Below, in pieces: positions 42,048 to 51,141 of a stretch of DNA of 64,000 nucleotides; position 1 is the stretch's first letter, and the number at the start of each line of letters is the position of its first letter. Where the stretch lies: NCBI RefSeq assembly GCF_040538665.1, contig NZ_JBEWXT010000001.1, forward strand, positions 1,886,501 to 1,950,500, given 5' to 3'. Made by a program: the position numbers and the translations under genes. The notes below the pieces were generated by a model, which saw nothing but the letters and a program-made list of their open reading frames with translations, had not been told where the DNA came from and did no database searches. Source of the stretch: Aureibaculum sp. 2308TA14-22 (GTDB lineage Bacteria; Bacteroidota; Bacteroidia; Flavobacteriales; Flavobacteriaceae).

Positions 42048-44810
42048 ATGAAAAAAATTGTATCTATTGTTTTAATTTTAAGTCTACACTTTGTTTCTGC
42101 ACAAAATGCTACTGAAAAAATTACTATTGACTACGGTAATACCAGCATTAAAGATGTGTTAAAGAGAATTGAAGAAAAAACCAATTACAAATTTTATTAT
42201 ATTGACAATTGGTTTAATGATAACTATAGAATTTCTGGACAATACAACGAAACTAAACTCTCTACCATTTTAGATGATATTTTTGAACAAACATTAATAA
42301 ACTATTATATAACAAAAGATAATAGAATAATTCTTACTCAAAACAATGTTATATATGACAAGCTTCCAAGTGTCTTTTTTGAAAAAGACAAAAATGAAGT
42401 TTTAGAGGAAATCGAAAATAAAAAACCGGTTTTTATTACTCAAAATAAAGCTCAAGCTAGAAGGCAAATAAAAACGATTAGAATTGGTAAAGAAAATAAG
42501 AATTCAGGTCTGAAAAAATTTACGCTCAGGGGTAAAGTTGTACATGCAGAGTCTAAACAACCTATACCAAACTTGGTCTTAAGCGTGCCAAGTAAAAAAA
42601 TAAATTCGTTAACGGATATCGATGGAAACTATACTATAGAACTGCCAATGGGTGTCAATAATTTAGTATTAAAATCATTAGGAATGCTTGATATTAATGC
42701 TAAGGTAATTATATACAATAATGGAGTTTACAACTTTAGTATGGCTGACAATCCTGAAATGTTGAATGAAATAATTATTGACGTAAATAGAGATAAAAAT
42801 ATAAAGGAATCGATTACAGGTATTACAAAGATTCAAATTGAGAATGTAAAAACCGTTCCCTTGGTTCTTGGTGAGAGAGATGTTTTGAAAATAGCAACAA
42901 CACTACCTGGAATTTCAACTGCTGGTGAAGCTGCAGCTGGTTATAATGTAAGAGGTGGTAGAACCGATCAAAATCTAATTCTTTTAGATGATGGTGTAAT
43001 TTATAACCCTACTCATTTTTTTGGTATTTTTTCTGCTCTAAACCCTTATACAACGGGTGATTTAGAAATATATAAAGGAAATATTCCCGCTAAATTTGGG
43101 GGCAGATTATCTTCAGTTTTTGACATATCAACAAAAAAAGGGAGTACTGAAAAATTTAAGGGCGAAGGTTCAATTGGGCCCGTTACTGGTAATTTAACCT
43201 TTGAAATTCCAATTGTAAAAGATAAATCATCACTAATTGTAGGTGCAAGAGCCACTTATTCTGATTGGCTATTAAAAGCAACCAATGAAAAAAAACTGGA
43301 AAACAGCAAAGCTTCATTTTATGATGCAATTCTAAAATACACACATCAGTTCAATGAGAATAATGATTTTTCTGCAACTGCATATTACAGTGACGATAAA
43401 TTCAGTATTGCATCAGACTCTCTTTACGGCTATAACAATACTTTAGTATCTATGCGGTGGAATCATAGATTTAATGATAAAAATAAAGCAAGTCTTATTT
43501 TGGCACATAGTAATTATGATTTTGATATTAATTATGACAATAATAACGGTAATAGCAATTTTAATTTTGCTTATAATGTCAAAGAAACTGAGCTAAAGCT
43601 ATTACTATCATATAAACCAAATAATAAGCACACCTTAGACTATGGAATCTCTGGTAAACTTTACAACAACAGTCCTGGTAAAAAAACACCAAGAGGAAAT
43701 AGCTCTATTGTTGAGACTACTTCCGTAGACAAAGAGCGTGCCCTTGAGTCGGCATTATTCATTTCCGATAATTTTGAAATTAGTGAAAATTTATCTCTAA
43801 ACGCTGGTTTAAGATATTCTTATTATGCTTTTTTGGGAGAAGCAAATCAAACAGTTTATGCTGATAATTTACCAATAAACGAAGAAACAGCAATTAACAC
43901 CTTAAGCTTTGGTAAAAATGAAGTAGTAAAAAATTATGGAGGTCCTGAAATCAGACTTTCGGCAAGATATTCTTTAAATCCTAGTTTTTCAGTAAAGGCG
44001 AGTTATAATAATAATTATCAATTTATCCACACATTGTCTAACAATACAACTGCCTCTCCAACTGATACTTGGAAACTTTCTGACTATAACATTAAGCCTC
44101 AAAAAGCTCAACAATTTGCCTTAGGACTATATAAAAACATTGACGGAAACACTTATGAATTAAGTTTGGAATCTTATTATAAAAAACTAAAAAACACATT
44201 AGATTATAAGGTTGGAGCAGAATTGCTATTAAACAATTCCATAGAAACGGAAATATTGCAAGGGGATGGAAAAGCTTATGGTTTAGAGTTTTTAGTCAAA
44301 AAAAACAAAGGAAAATTAAATGGATGGATTGGTTATACGTATTCAAAATCACAAGTAAAATTAGATAGCGAGTTTAGTGAAAATCGTGTAAACAATGGTA
44401 TGTATTTTGACTCAAACTATGATAAACCACATGATTTTAGCCTTGTCGCAAATTATAAACTAACAAAGCGTTTTAGTTTTTCTGCAAATTTTGTTTATCA
44501 AACCGGAAGACCTGTTACCTACCCAATAGGTAAATACGAGTATGAAGGTGAACAATATGTGTTTTACAGTGAAAGAAACAAATTTAGAGTGCCAGATTAC
44601 TACCGATTAGATTTAGGTATTAACATAGAAGGTAATCATAAAATAAAAAAACTGGCACACAGCTTTTGGAACATTTCCGTTTATAATGTCTTGGGTAGAA
44701 ACAATCCTTTTTCTGTGTTTTTTGTTACGGATAATGGAAATGTCAAAGGGTATAAAAGTTCAATTTTTTCTGTTCCAGTTCCTACAATTACTTATAATTT
44801 TAAATTTTAA
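42048..44810 (+). CDS. TonB-dependent receptor with STN and carboxypeptidase-regulatory domains
   Basis: A 920-residue outer-membrane receptor. It has a signal peptide (MKKIVSIVLILSLHFVSA), an STN (secretin/TonB N-terminal) domain at about 22-78 (DYGNTSIKDVLKRIEEKTNY), a linker, a carboxypeptidase-regulatory domain at about 160-245 (FTLRGKVVHAESKQPIPNLV), a plug (GYNVRGGRTDQNLILLDDGV at about 301-320) and the barrel to the last residue, F920, an aromatic end as expected. STN domains normally pass a signal to an anti-sigma protein, but no FecI/FecR pair is in the window. It is followed by a DUF4249 lipoprotein and an MG2 protein in the same direction. Confidence 0.9.
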   Translation: MKKIVSIVLILSLHFVSAQNATEKITIDYGNTSIKDVLKRIEEKTNYKFYYIDNWFNDNYRISGQYNETKLSTILDDIFEQTLINYYITKDNRIILTQNNVIYDKLPSVFFEKDKNEVLEEIENKKPVFITQNKAQARRQIKTIRIGKENKNSGLKKFTLRGKVVHAESKQPIPNLVLSVPSKKINSLTDIDGNYTIELPMGVNNLVLKSLGMLDINAKVIIYNNGVYNFSMADNPEMLNEIIIDVNRDKNIKESITGITKIQIENVKTVPLVLGERDVLKIATTLPGISTAGEAAAGYNVRGGRTDQNLILLDDGVIYNPTHFFGIFSALNPYTTGDLEIYKGNIPAKFGGRLSSVFDISTKKGSTEKFKGEGSIGPVTGNLTFEIPIVKDKSSLIVGARATYSDWLLKATNEKKLENSKASFYDAILKYTHQFNENNDFSATAYYSDDKFSIASDSLYGYNNTLVSMRWNHRFNDKNKASLILAHSNYDFDINYDNNNGNSNFNFAYNVKETELKLLLSYKPNNKHTLDYGISGKLYNNSPGKKTPRGNSSIVETTSVDKERALESALFISDNFEISENLSLNAGLRYSYYAFLGEANQTVYADNLPINEETAINTLSFGKNEVVKNYGGPEIRLSARYSLNPSFSVKASYNNNYQFIHTLSNNTTASPTDTWKLSDYNIKPQKAQQFALGLYKNIDGNTYELSLESYYKKLKNTLDYKVGAELLLNNSIETEILQGDGKAYGLEFLVKKNKGKLNGWIGYTYSKSQVKLDSEFSENRVNNGMYFDSNYDKPHDFSLVANYKLTKRFSFSANFVYQTGRPVTYPIGKYEYEGEQYVFYSERNKFRVPDYYRLDLGINIEGNHKIKKLAHSFWNISVYNVLGRNNPFSVFFVTDNGNVKGYKSSIFSVPVPTITYNFKF

Positions 44811-44826
44811 GATGCGATACTATTAG

Positions 44827-46056
44827 ATGAAAAAGATAAAAATACATATCATAGTATTACTTTTAACTCTAGGGTTTTTAACTAATTCGTGTATAGAATC
44901 ATTTGATGTACAAACACTAGGGTTTGAAGATGCACTTGTTGTTGAAGCTTTGATTACCAATGAATTTAAAACGCATCAAATTAAACTTTCCAATTCTTTT
45001 AAATTTGAAGAGTTTACACCACCCCCAGAAACCAATGCAGTTATATACATAGCTGATGACATAGGTGGTAGAATAGATTTTACAGAAACTTTTGAGGCAG
45101 GTGTATATAGTTCTGATATTCCTTTTGCGGCTGAAGCTGGAAAAGAATATCAATTGTTCATAACAACATCTGATAATAAATCATATGAGTCAAAAGCGGT
45201 AACGTTAACCAATATAACGCAAATTGACAAAGTATATGCCGAACGAGATACAAATAATTTAAACGAAGATGGTGTGTCAATTTTTGTAGATAGCTATGAT
45301 GCCACTGGTAATTCTAGGTACTATAGGTATGAATACGAAGAAACTTATAAAATTGTGGCACCCAGATGGTCACCTGTCGATTTAGTTATTGTAACTGGAC
45401 CTCCATACGAATATCCGGTTTCATTTGATTATGTTAGTAAAACTACTGAGCAAAAAACATGTTATAATACAAAATTTTCAAATGGAATTGTAATTACTGA
45501 AACTACTGATTTGGCTGAGGACAAAGTAGAAAAGTTTAATGTACGATTTCTTAAAAGTATCAATCCAGTTATTTCACATCGTTACAGTATATTGGTAAAA
45601 CAATATGTACAATCAATCGATGCTTACACTTATTATCAAACGCTTAAAAAACTGTCTTCTTCTCAAAATGGTATAACTCAAAACCAACCAGGGTTTATAG
45701 AAGGTAATATACGTTCTTCAACTGGGTCTGATGAAAAAGTTATAGGAATTTTTGAAGTTTCTTCCGTTTCTGAAAAAAGAATGTTTTTTAATTATAAAGA
45801 CTTATTTGAGGGAGAAGCATTGCCCCCTTATTTCACATTGTGCGAAATAACCACGCCTTCAATTGAACCTGATGAGAATGTAGGACCTCAATTACCTGGG
45901 CTTCTTTATGGTGGAGAAGTAAAATATTATGATTTGAATGGTAGTTATCCTGAACAAGATGATGTGTCTATTGGTCCATTTAATATGGTACCCACCTCCT
46001 GTGGAGATTGTACAAGACTAGGAACAAATGTTAAACCAGATTTTTGGTATGAATAA
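44827..46056 (+). CDS. DUF4249-family lipoprotein, copy 1
   Basis: A 409-residue protein with a lipobox Cys at about residue 22 (LTNSC-IES). It has the DUF4249 layout: an N-terminal beta domain (VVEALITNEFKTHQIKLSNS), a central core (DSYDATGNSRYYRYEYEETY), then RYSILVKQYVQSIDAYTYY and the C-terminal CGDCTRLGTN, a Cys pair that could form a disulfide. These lipoproteins are typically encoded beside TonB receptors in Bacteroidota and are thought to help capture their ligand. Nearly all of it is repeated in the copy at 47896. Its stop overlaps the start of the MG2 gene. Confidence 0.85.
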   Translation: MKKIKIHIIVLLLTLGFLTNSCIESFDVQTLGFEDALVVEALITNEFKTHQIKLSNSFKFEEFTPPPETNAVIYIADDIGGRIDFTETFEAGVYSSDIPFAAEAGKEYQLFITTSDNKSYESKAVTLTNITQIDKVYAERDTNNLNEDGVSIFVDSYDATGNSRYYRYEYEETYKIVAPRWSPVDLVIVTGPPYEYPVSFDYVSKTTEQKTCYNTKFSNGIVITETTDLAEDKVEKFNVRFLKSINPVISHRYSILVKQYVQSIDAYTYYQTLKKLSSSQNGITQNQPGFIEGNIRSSTGSDEKVIGIFEVSSVSEKRMFFNYKDLFEGEALPPYFTLCEITTPSIEPDENVGPQLPGLLYGGEVKYYDLNGSYPEQDDVSIGPFNMVPTSCGDCTRLGTNVKPDFWYE

Positions 46057-47782
46057 ATATATTTACATAATTTTATTTTTTTTGTGCGTATGCTCTAACA
46101 AATTAATTGCTCAAAATAGCACTGACTCTACAATACCTCAAGAAAATGTTTTTATACATTTTAACACTAGCTTTTTAGTTACTGGTGAGAGTATTTATTA
46201 TAAGCTATACTGCTTAAATACTAAAACTGAAAAATTAAGTACGCTAAGCAAAATAGCCTATGTTGAGCTAATAGACAAAGATTTAAAATCCGTTTTTAAA
46301 CATAAAATCAGATTGAAGAATGGTACTGGTTTTGGAGATTTTTTTATCCCAACTTCCATTTCATCAGGTAACTATAAACTGATAGCATATACGCAATGGA
46401 TGCGTAATTGGACTGATAATTATTTTCAAAATGACATTAGTATTGTCAATCCATTTGAAGAAAACCAATCGGATATCCTTGTTAAAAATGATTCAACTTA
46501 TATACCAAAGAGTAAAATAATCAATCCAATAAAGACCGTTGCAAAACAAAAAGTTGCAGCTAATGGTTTATCATTATCCATTGAAAAAAAGAACTTTGGT
46601 AAAAGGGAAAAAGTTGTACTGAATATTCTAAACTCTGATTTGGAAAATTCTTCTGGAGATTATTCTATTTCGGTAAACAAGCTCGACTCCATCACAATCC
46701 CTGAGATGGCTTCCTCAATCAATTATAAGAAACTATTTGAACAGACAAAGCTTAAAAGTACAACATTTTTACCCGAATTAAGAGGTGAATTAATTAGCGG
46801 AAAGGTTCTGGATTCTAATAAAAAACCTATACAAAATAGTAAAGTGGCAATATCTATCCCAGGAAAAAACTTTTTATTCAAAGTTGCCACAACTAATAAT
46901 AAAGGCTCTTTTTATACCTATCTTAATGATTCTTATGAAAATGATAATGCAATCTTTCAAGTTTTAGATAATAGAACAAATGAAAATCAACATATACTTG
47001 TGGATAGCATTACAAATATGGATTTAAAAAATTTGCATTTTACAGATTTTAGTATTTCACAAGATATGCAAAGCATAATACTTAACCGTAGTATTCAGAG
47101 TCAAATTGAAAATTCATACGCTACCATTAAATTAAATGTTGAAGACAGTATTTTACCTATAAAACCATTCTACGAATCTAAAATTTTCAAAACTTATACT
47201 TTGGACGATTACACTCGATTTCCTACAGTAAAAGAAACAGTAGTAGAGATTATGCCTGAAGTATTTACAAAAACGCGTAAAAATAAAAGTACATTACATG
47301 TATTGGTTTACTTAGATCAAGTAAATTCCGAAACACTACCTATGATAATTATTGATGGTGTATTAGTGCAAAATCATGAAGAATTATTAGCATACAATGC
47401 CAATAGTATTGACAAAATACATGTTGTTAAATCTCAATACTTATATGGAACTCAAATATACGAGGGCATTATTGCTATTGAAACAAAAAGTGGGAATTAT
47501 ACTACTTCTGCACAGGGCAATTTTATTAAATACGTAAATCTATTTAAACCCCTACCCAAAAAAACGTATTATAAACAAGTTTATGAAAACGATTTAAAAT
47601 TTGACAGAATACCAGATTACAGAAATTTATTACTTTGGCGTCCAAATTTAACTTTATATGAAAAAGATAATGAATTATCCTTTTACTCCTCTGATGTGCC
47701 AGGGTATTATCAAATAAGGTTAGAAGGATTTAATAAAAAGGGGCTGCCTGTTAGTTTGCAGGAAATTATAAAAGTCAACTAA
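46049..47782 (+). CDS. MG2-domain protein with plug-like C-terminus
   Basis: A 577-residue protein. The ATG at 46049 is used because it opens the signal peptide (MNKYIYIILFFLCVCSNKLI). It overlaps the DUF4249 stop by 8 bases. The MG2-like part (about 25-120) contains FIHFNTSFLVTGESIYYKLY and KLIAYTQWMRNW; after a linker and a carboxypeptidase-regulatory-like strand set, the plug-like part has LPMIIIDGVLVQNHEELLAY and DKIHVVKSQYLYG (about 440-475). No barrel follows. It is similar in plan to the 776-residue protein at 28063 but about 200 residues shorter, and the two share an ending like (F/G)NKKGLPVSLQEIIKV. Its role with the receptor is unknown. Confidence 0.75.
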   Translation: MNKYIYIILFFLCVCSNKLIAQNSTDSTIPQENVFIHFNTSFLVTGESIYYKLYCLNTKTEKLSTLSKIAYVELIDKDLKSVFKHKIRLKNGTGFGDFFIPTSISSGNYKLIAYTQWMRNWTDNYFQNDISIVNPFEENQSDILVKNDSTYIPKSKIINPIKTVAKQKVAANGLSLSIEKKNFGKREKVVLNILNSDLENSSGDYSISVNKLDSITIPEMASSINYKKLFEQTKLKSTTFLPELRGELISGKVLDSNKKPIQNSKVAISIPGKNFLFKVATTNNKGSFYTYLNDSYENDNAIFQVLDNRTNENQHILVDSITNMDLKNLHFTDFSISQDMQSIILNRSIQSQIENSYATIKLNVEDSILPIKPFYESKIFKTYTLDDYTRFPTVKETVVEIMPEVFTKTRKNKSTLHVLVYLDQVNSETLPMIIIDGVLVQNHEELLAYNANSIDKIHVVKSQYLYGTQIYEGIIAIETKSGNYTTSAQGNFIKYVNLFKPLPKKTYYKQVYENDLKFDRIPDYRNLLLWRPNLTLYEKDNELSFYSSDVPGYYQIRLEGFNKKGLPVSLQEIIKVN

Positions 47783-47895
47783 TCTTTATTAATTTTATTA
47801 CATCAAGCTCAACAAATTTTGGATAGCTGACTATTAATTACTAAGTCTAGGGTTAATTTAGAAGGTTATCATAAAGTGATGATGAAATTTATTAA

Positions 47896-49095
47896 ATGAA
47901 AAAATTAAAAATACATATAATTATATTGTTTTTTACCCTAGGGTTTTCAACTAATTCATGCATAGACCCATTTGATGTACAGACTTTAGGATTTGAAGAT
48001 GCCCTTGTTGTAGAGGCTTTGATTACTAACGAATTTAAAACGCATCAAATTAAGCTTTCTAACTCTTTTAAGTTTGAAGATTTTGTGCCGCCGCCAGAAA
48101 GCAATGCCGTTGTATATATCACTGATGACAAAGGTGGTAGAATAGATTTTACTGAAACTTTTGAGGCTGGTGTATATAGTTCTGATATTCCATTTGCAGC
48201 TGAATTAGGAAAGATGTATCAATTGTTTATAACCACCTCTAATAATAAATCTTACGAGTCTAAAGCCATACCGATGACCAACATAGGTAAAATCGAAAAG
48301 GTATATGCAGAACGTGGAACTAATAATTTAAACGAAGATGGTGTGGCTATTTTTGTAGATAGCTACGACGAAACGGGAAATTCTAGGTACTATAGGTATG
48401 AATATGAAGAAACATATAAAATTATAGCACCCTTCTGGACTTTTCAAGATTTAATTATAGAATCTGCCGTGCCGCCTTATGAATTAAGGCTTGAAAATAA
48501 AACAACTGAACAAAGAATCTGTTATAAAACTGAATTTTCAAATGGAATCAATTTAACTGAAACCACTGATTTATTAGAAGATAGAGTAGAAAAATTTGAA
48601 ATAAGATTTATTAAAGGTATTAACCCTATTATATCACGTCGTTACAGTATATTGGTAAAACAATATGTACAATCAATCGATGCTTATACCTATTATAAAA
48701 CACTTAAAAAATTATCTTCTTCGCAAAATGGTTTAGCTCAAAACCAACCAGGGTTTATCGAAGGTAACATACGTCCCTCGTTTAATACTGATGAAAAAGT
48801 TATTGGAATTTTTGAAGTCTCTTCTGTTTCTGAAAAAAGAATGTTCTTTAATTATAAAGACTTGTATCCAGATGAAGCTTTACCTCCGTATTTTTCATTA
48901 TGTGAACAAAACTCACCTGCCCTTCGTGATCCAGATGGTGGACCGTCAGATTTGATTACTGACCTCCAAAACGGTTTTAAGTATTATACTGACAATAATC
49001 CTCTTAGTAATAATCCATATGTACTTGTCCCTCCGGCTTGTGGAGATTGCACGAGGCTAGGATCAAACATTAAACCAGATTTTTGGTATGAATAA
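47896..49095 (+). CDS. DUF4249-family lipoprotein, copy 2 (duplicate of 44827)
   Basis: A 399-residue paralog of the first DUF4249 protein with long stretches of identity, such as FEDALVVEALITNEFKTHQI, RYSILVKQYVQSIDAYTYY and FEVSSVSEKRMFFNYKDL. The two differ mainly in an island at about 170-200 and in a longer island near 330-385 before the shared CGDCTRLG end. The lipobox is STNSC with the Cys at 22. After its stop the bases ATGAATAAATCTATTTAA repeat the start of the MG2 gene of copy 1 but run into a stop after five codons. The duplication thus included the beginning of that gene. A 113-base gap separates it from the MG2 gene. Confidence 0.9.
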   Translation: MKKLKIHIIILFFTLGFSTNSCIDPFDVQTLGFEDALVVEALITNEFKTHQIKLSNSFKFEDFVPPPESNAVVYITDDKGGRIDFTETFEAGVYSSDIPFAAELGKMYQLFITTSNNKSYESKAIPMTNIGKIEKVYAERGTNNLNEDGVAIFVDSYDETGNSRYYRYEYEETYKIIAPFWTFQDLIIESAVPPYELRLENKTTEQRICYKTEFSNGINLTETTDLLEDRVEKFEIRFIKGINPIISRRYSILVKQYVQSIDAYTYYKTLKKLSSSQNGLAQNQPGFIEGNIRPSFNTDEKVIGIFEVSSVSEKRMFFNYKDLYPDEALPPYFSLCEQNSPALRDPDGGPSDLITDLQNGFKYYTDNNPLSNNPYVLVPPACGDCTRLGSNIKPDFWYE

Positions 49096-49138
49096 ATCTA
49101 TTTAATATTCCGAGTATTGTTTACAATAAATGAATTTA

Positions 49139-50203
49139 TCAAAATTTCATTGATTTTAATGTAGCTCTTCTATTGATTTTTTTAGTATCAGTGTCAATGA
49201 ATTTCTCAACAGTGTAAACTTCTCTAGGTATTTCAAATTTTTTTATAAAAGGTAAACTTAAAATTTGAGTCTTTAAATATTCTGTTTTGTTATCCCCTTC
49301 AATAATTAACACTAATTTTTCTCCAAGCAATTCATCAGGAATTCCAGCCACAAAAAATCGACTATCGATAATTTTGGATAATTTCTCTTCAATTTGTTCT
49401 GTAATCAATTTTACACCAGCAGAATTTATGACATTATCTACTCGCCCTAACCACTCAAATTCAGTATCAGAAATAATTTTAACCAAGTCGTTAGTAATTA
49501 CCTTTTCATCGGAAATGTTTGGGGCATTAATGATCAAACAACCTCTTGAATCCGTTGAAATCTGAATGTTCGGGAGGGTTTTATAATGAGGTACTGAAAC
49601 AAGTTCAGCATGACGAAAACTGTTCAAAGGTTTAACAGCTATATGCGTAATGGTTTCTGTCATTCCGTAAGTAGCGAATATTTCTGTTTTTTCTGATTGT
49701 ATTTTTTTCAAAAGACTTTTATCAACTGCTCCACCACCAATAATTAGCTTTTTTATTTTGTGTAATTTTTCCAAAGAATTTTGTACCTGCATTGGCACCA
49801 TAGCACAAAAATCATAATCTTTATCAATACTAAATAACGGATTTGAACTAACCTCTACAATGTCTAAATGCCAACCCAGGGTCAGAGCCCTTACCAGCAT
49901 CATTTTTCCAGCAATATAACCTACTGAAAGACATAATAATGCTGTTGTCTTTTCAGGCAAAATAAAAAAAGTACCAGTGGCTTTGGCACTATTTATCATA
50001 TACTCTTTTCTAAGTTTAATGATTTTTGGTCTCCCAGTTGATCCTGAAGTTTGAACATCAATTGTCAACTCTTTACTAAACCATACCTCTAAAAAAGAAT
50101 ATATAGAAGATGAAGTAGTCTTGGAATAGTCAATGAGTTCTTGCTCTGAAACAAACGAATTTCCGTTTAGCTTAAAGTTTTTGTTAAAATTATTAGTGTT
50201 CAT
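49139..50203 (-). CDS. menE: o-Succinylbenzoate--CoA ligase (menaquinone pathway)
   Basis: A 354-residue AMP-binding enzyme, short as usual for Bacteroidota MenE. The adenylate loop is QTSGSTGRPKIIKL (about 53-66), the core is ATYGMTETITHI (about 176-187), and the hinge is WLGRVDNVINSAGVKL (about 252-267). It activates o-succinylbenzoate to its CoA ester before naphthoate ring closure. I placed the start at 50203 (ATG). A TTG two codons earlier is possible. The start overlaps the stop of the CPBP gene by 11 bases, so the two are coupled. menC is the gene before that. Confidence 0.85.
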   Translation of the reverse strand: MNTNNFNKNFKLNGNSFVSEQELIDYSKTTSSSIYSFLEVWFSKELTIDVQTSGSTGRPKIIKLRKEYMINSAKATGTFFILPEKTTALLCLSVGYIAGKMMLVRALTLGWHLDIVEVSSNPLFSIDKDYDFCAMVPMQVQNSLEKLHKIKKLIIGGGAVDKSLLKKIQSEKTEIFATYGMTETITHIAVKPLNSFRHAELVSVPHYKTLPNIQISTDSRGCLIINAPNISDEKVITNDLVKIISDTEFEWLGRVDNVINSAGVKLITEQIEEKLSKIIDSRFFVAGIPDELLGEKLVLIIEGDNKTEYLKTQILSLPFIKKFEIPREVYTVEKFIDTDTKKINRRATLKSMKF

Positions 50204-51113
50204 CGGCAATTAAAGTAGGTTCTTCAACCCTTCCCATCAATTTTTCTTTCCAATTTTTCCAGCCATATTTTTTTGAAAAAATGAATGTTAGAATAGGAAA
50301 AAATATAAATACTGGAATAATAATATCAAATCCCGCAGATGGTTCGGAGACATCTCTTAAAATGGAATCTGTCTGAAAGGCTGTCCAATCTGTGGTAACT
50401 AAAAGTGCTGTAACCAAATTATTTGAAGCATGGAAGCCCAATGCTAGCTCTAAACCTTCATCCATAAGTGTAATAATTCCCAAAAACAAACCTGTACCAA
50501 TATAATATACCATCAATATTAATCCTAATTTTTCTACCTCAGGGTTAGCCATATGCATTAAACCAAAAGTAACAGAGGTAAATATTAAAGGAAACCATCT
50601 ATTTTTAACCAATACACCTAATCCTTGCATTAAATATCCGCGAAAAAAATACTCTTCAAAACTGGTTTGAATTGGAATTAGCACAATAGATAACAATGCA
50701 AGAATGATAAATTTATTAAGATTAAAATTCCAAATAAAATCCTCTGGAACAGTAAAATAAGCATATACAACAACAACAATAGTTATGATTGCCCATAAAG
50801 AGAATGCAAAAAAAATACGTTTTATATCAACCTTATCTCTTGAAGTTGTTAAAGATTTTATTGGTTGTCTATGCACGAATCTTACCCAAAAAAACAATCC
50901 TGCAAGAAATATTACGAATATAATTAAACTTTCAAAAAAAACTCTATTTGATCCTTTGGCTAATATTTCCTGACGCATCATCTCTCCCATATCTAAATCT
51001 AAAATAGCAATTGCTATACTATTCAAAGCAAAAATTCCAAAAAGCCCCAAAGTAGGTAATAAATACTTCCAAAAGTTGGGCTGACCTTTATAAGCTTGTT
51101 GAATAAAGTTCAT
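50193..51113 (-). CDS. CPBP-family intramembrane metalloprotease
   Basis: A 306-residue protein with about eight helices and the three CPBP (Abi/CAAX protease) motifs: EEYFFRG with E153/E154 and R158, FGLMHMAN with H187 and N190, and HASNN further on. These membrane glutamic/metalloproteases remove C-terminal pieces or act in bacteriocin self-immunity; the native substrate is not known here. It lies between menC and menE and overlaps menE by 11 bases. In other Flavobacteriia, as I recall, the same menC-CPBP-menE order occurs. Confidence 0.9.
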   Translation of the reverse strand: MNFIQQAYKGQPNFWKYLLPTLGLFGIFALNSIAIAILDLDMGEMMRQEILAKGSNRVFFESLIIFVIFLAGLFFWVRFVHRQPIKSLTTSRDKVDIKRIFFAFSLWAIITIVVVVYAYFTVPEDFIWNFNLNKFIILALLSIVLIPIQTSFEEYFFRGYLMQGLGVLVKNRWFPLIFTSVTFGLMHMANPEVEKLGLILMVYYIGTGLFLGIITLMDEGLELALGFHASNNLVTALLVTTDWTAFQTDSILRDVSEPSAGFDIIIPVFIFFPILTFIFSKKYGWKNWKEKLMGRVEEPTLIADEH

Positions 51114-51141
51114 CTTATATATTTAAATTCAAAAATAAGTT

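Noticed and set aside
42048-44810. The STN-type receptor as part of a FecIR signalling system
   Set aside because: The STN domain is present, but no sigma factor or FecR-like anti-sigma gene is in this window, so signalling to one cannot be claimed.
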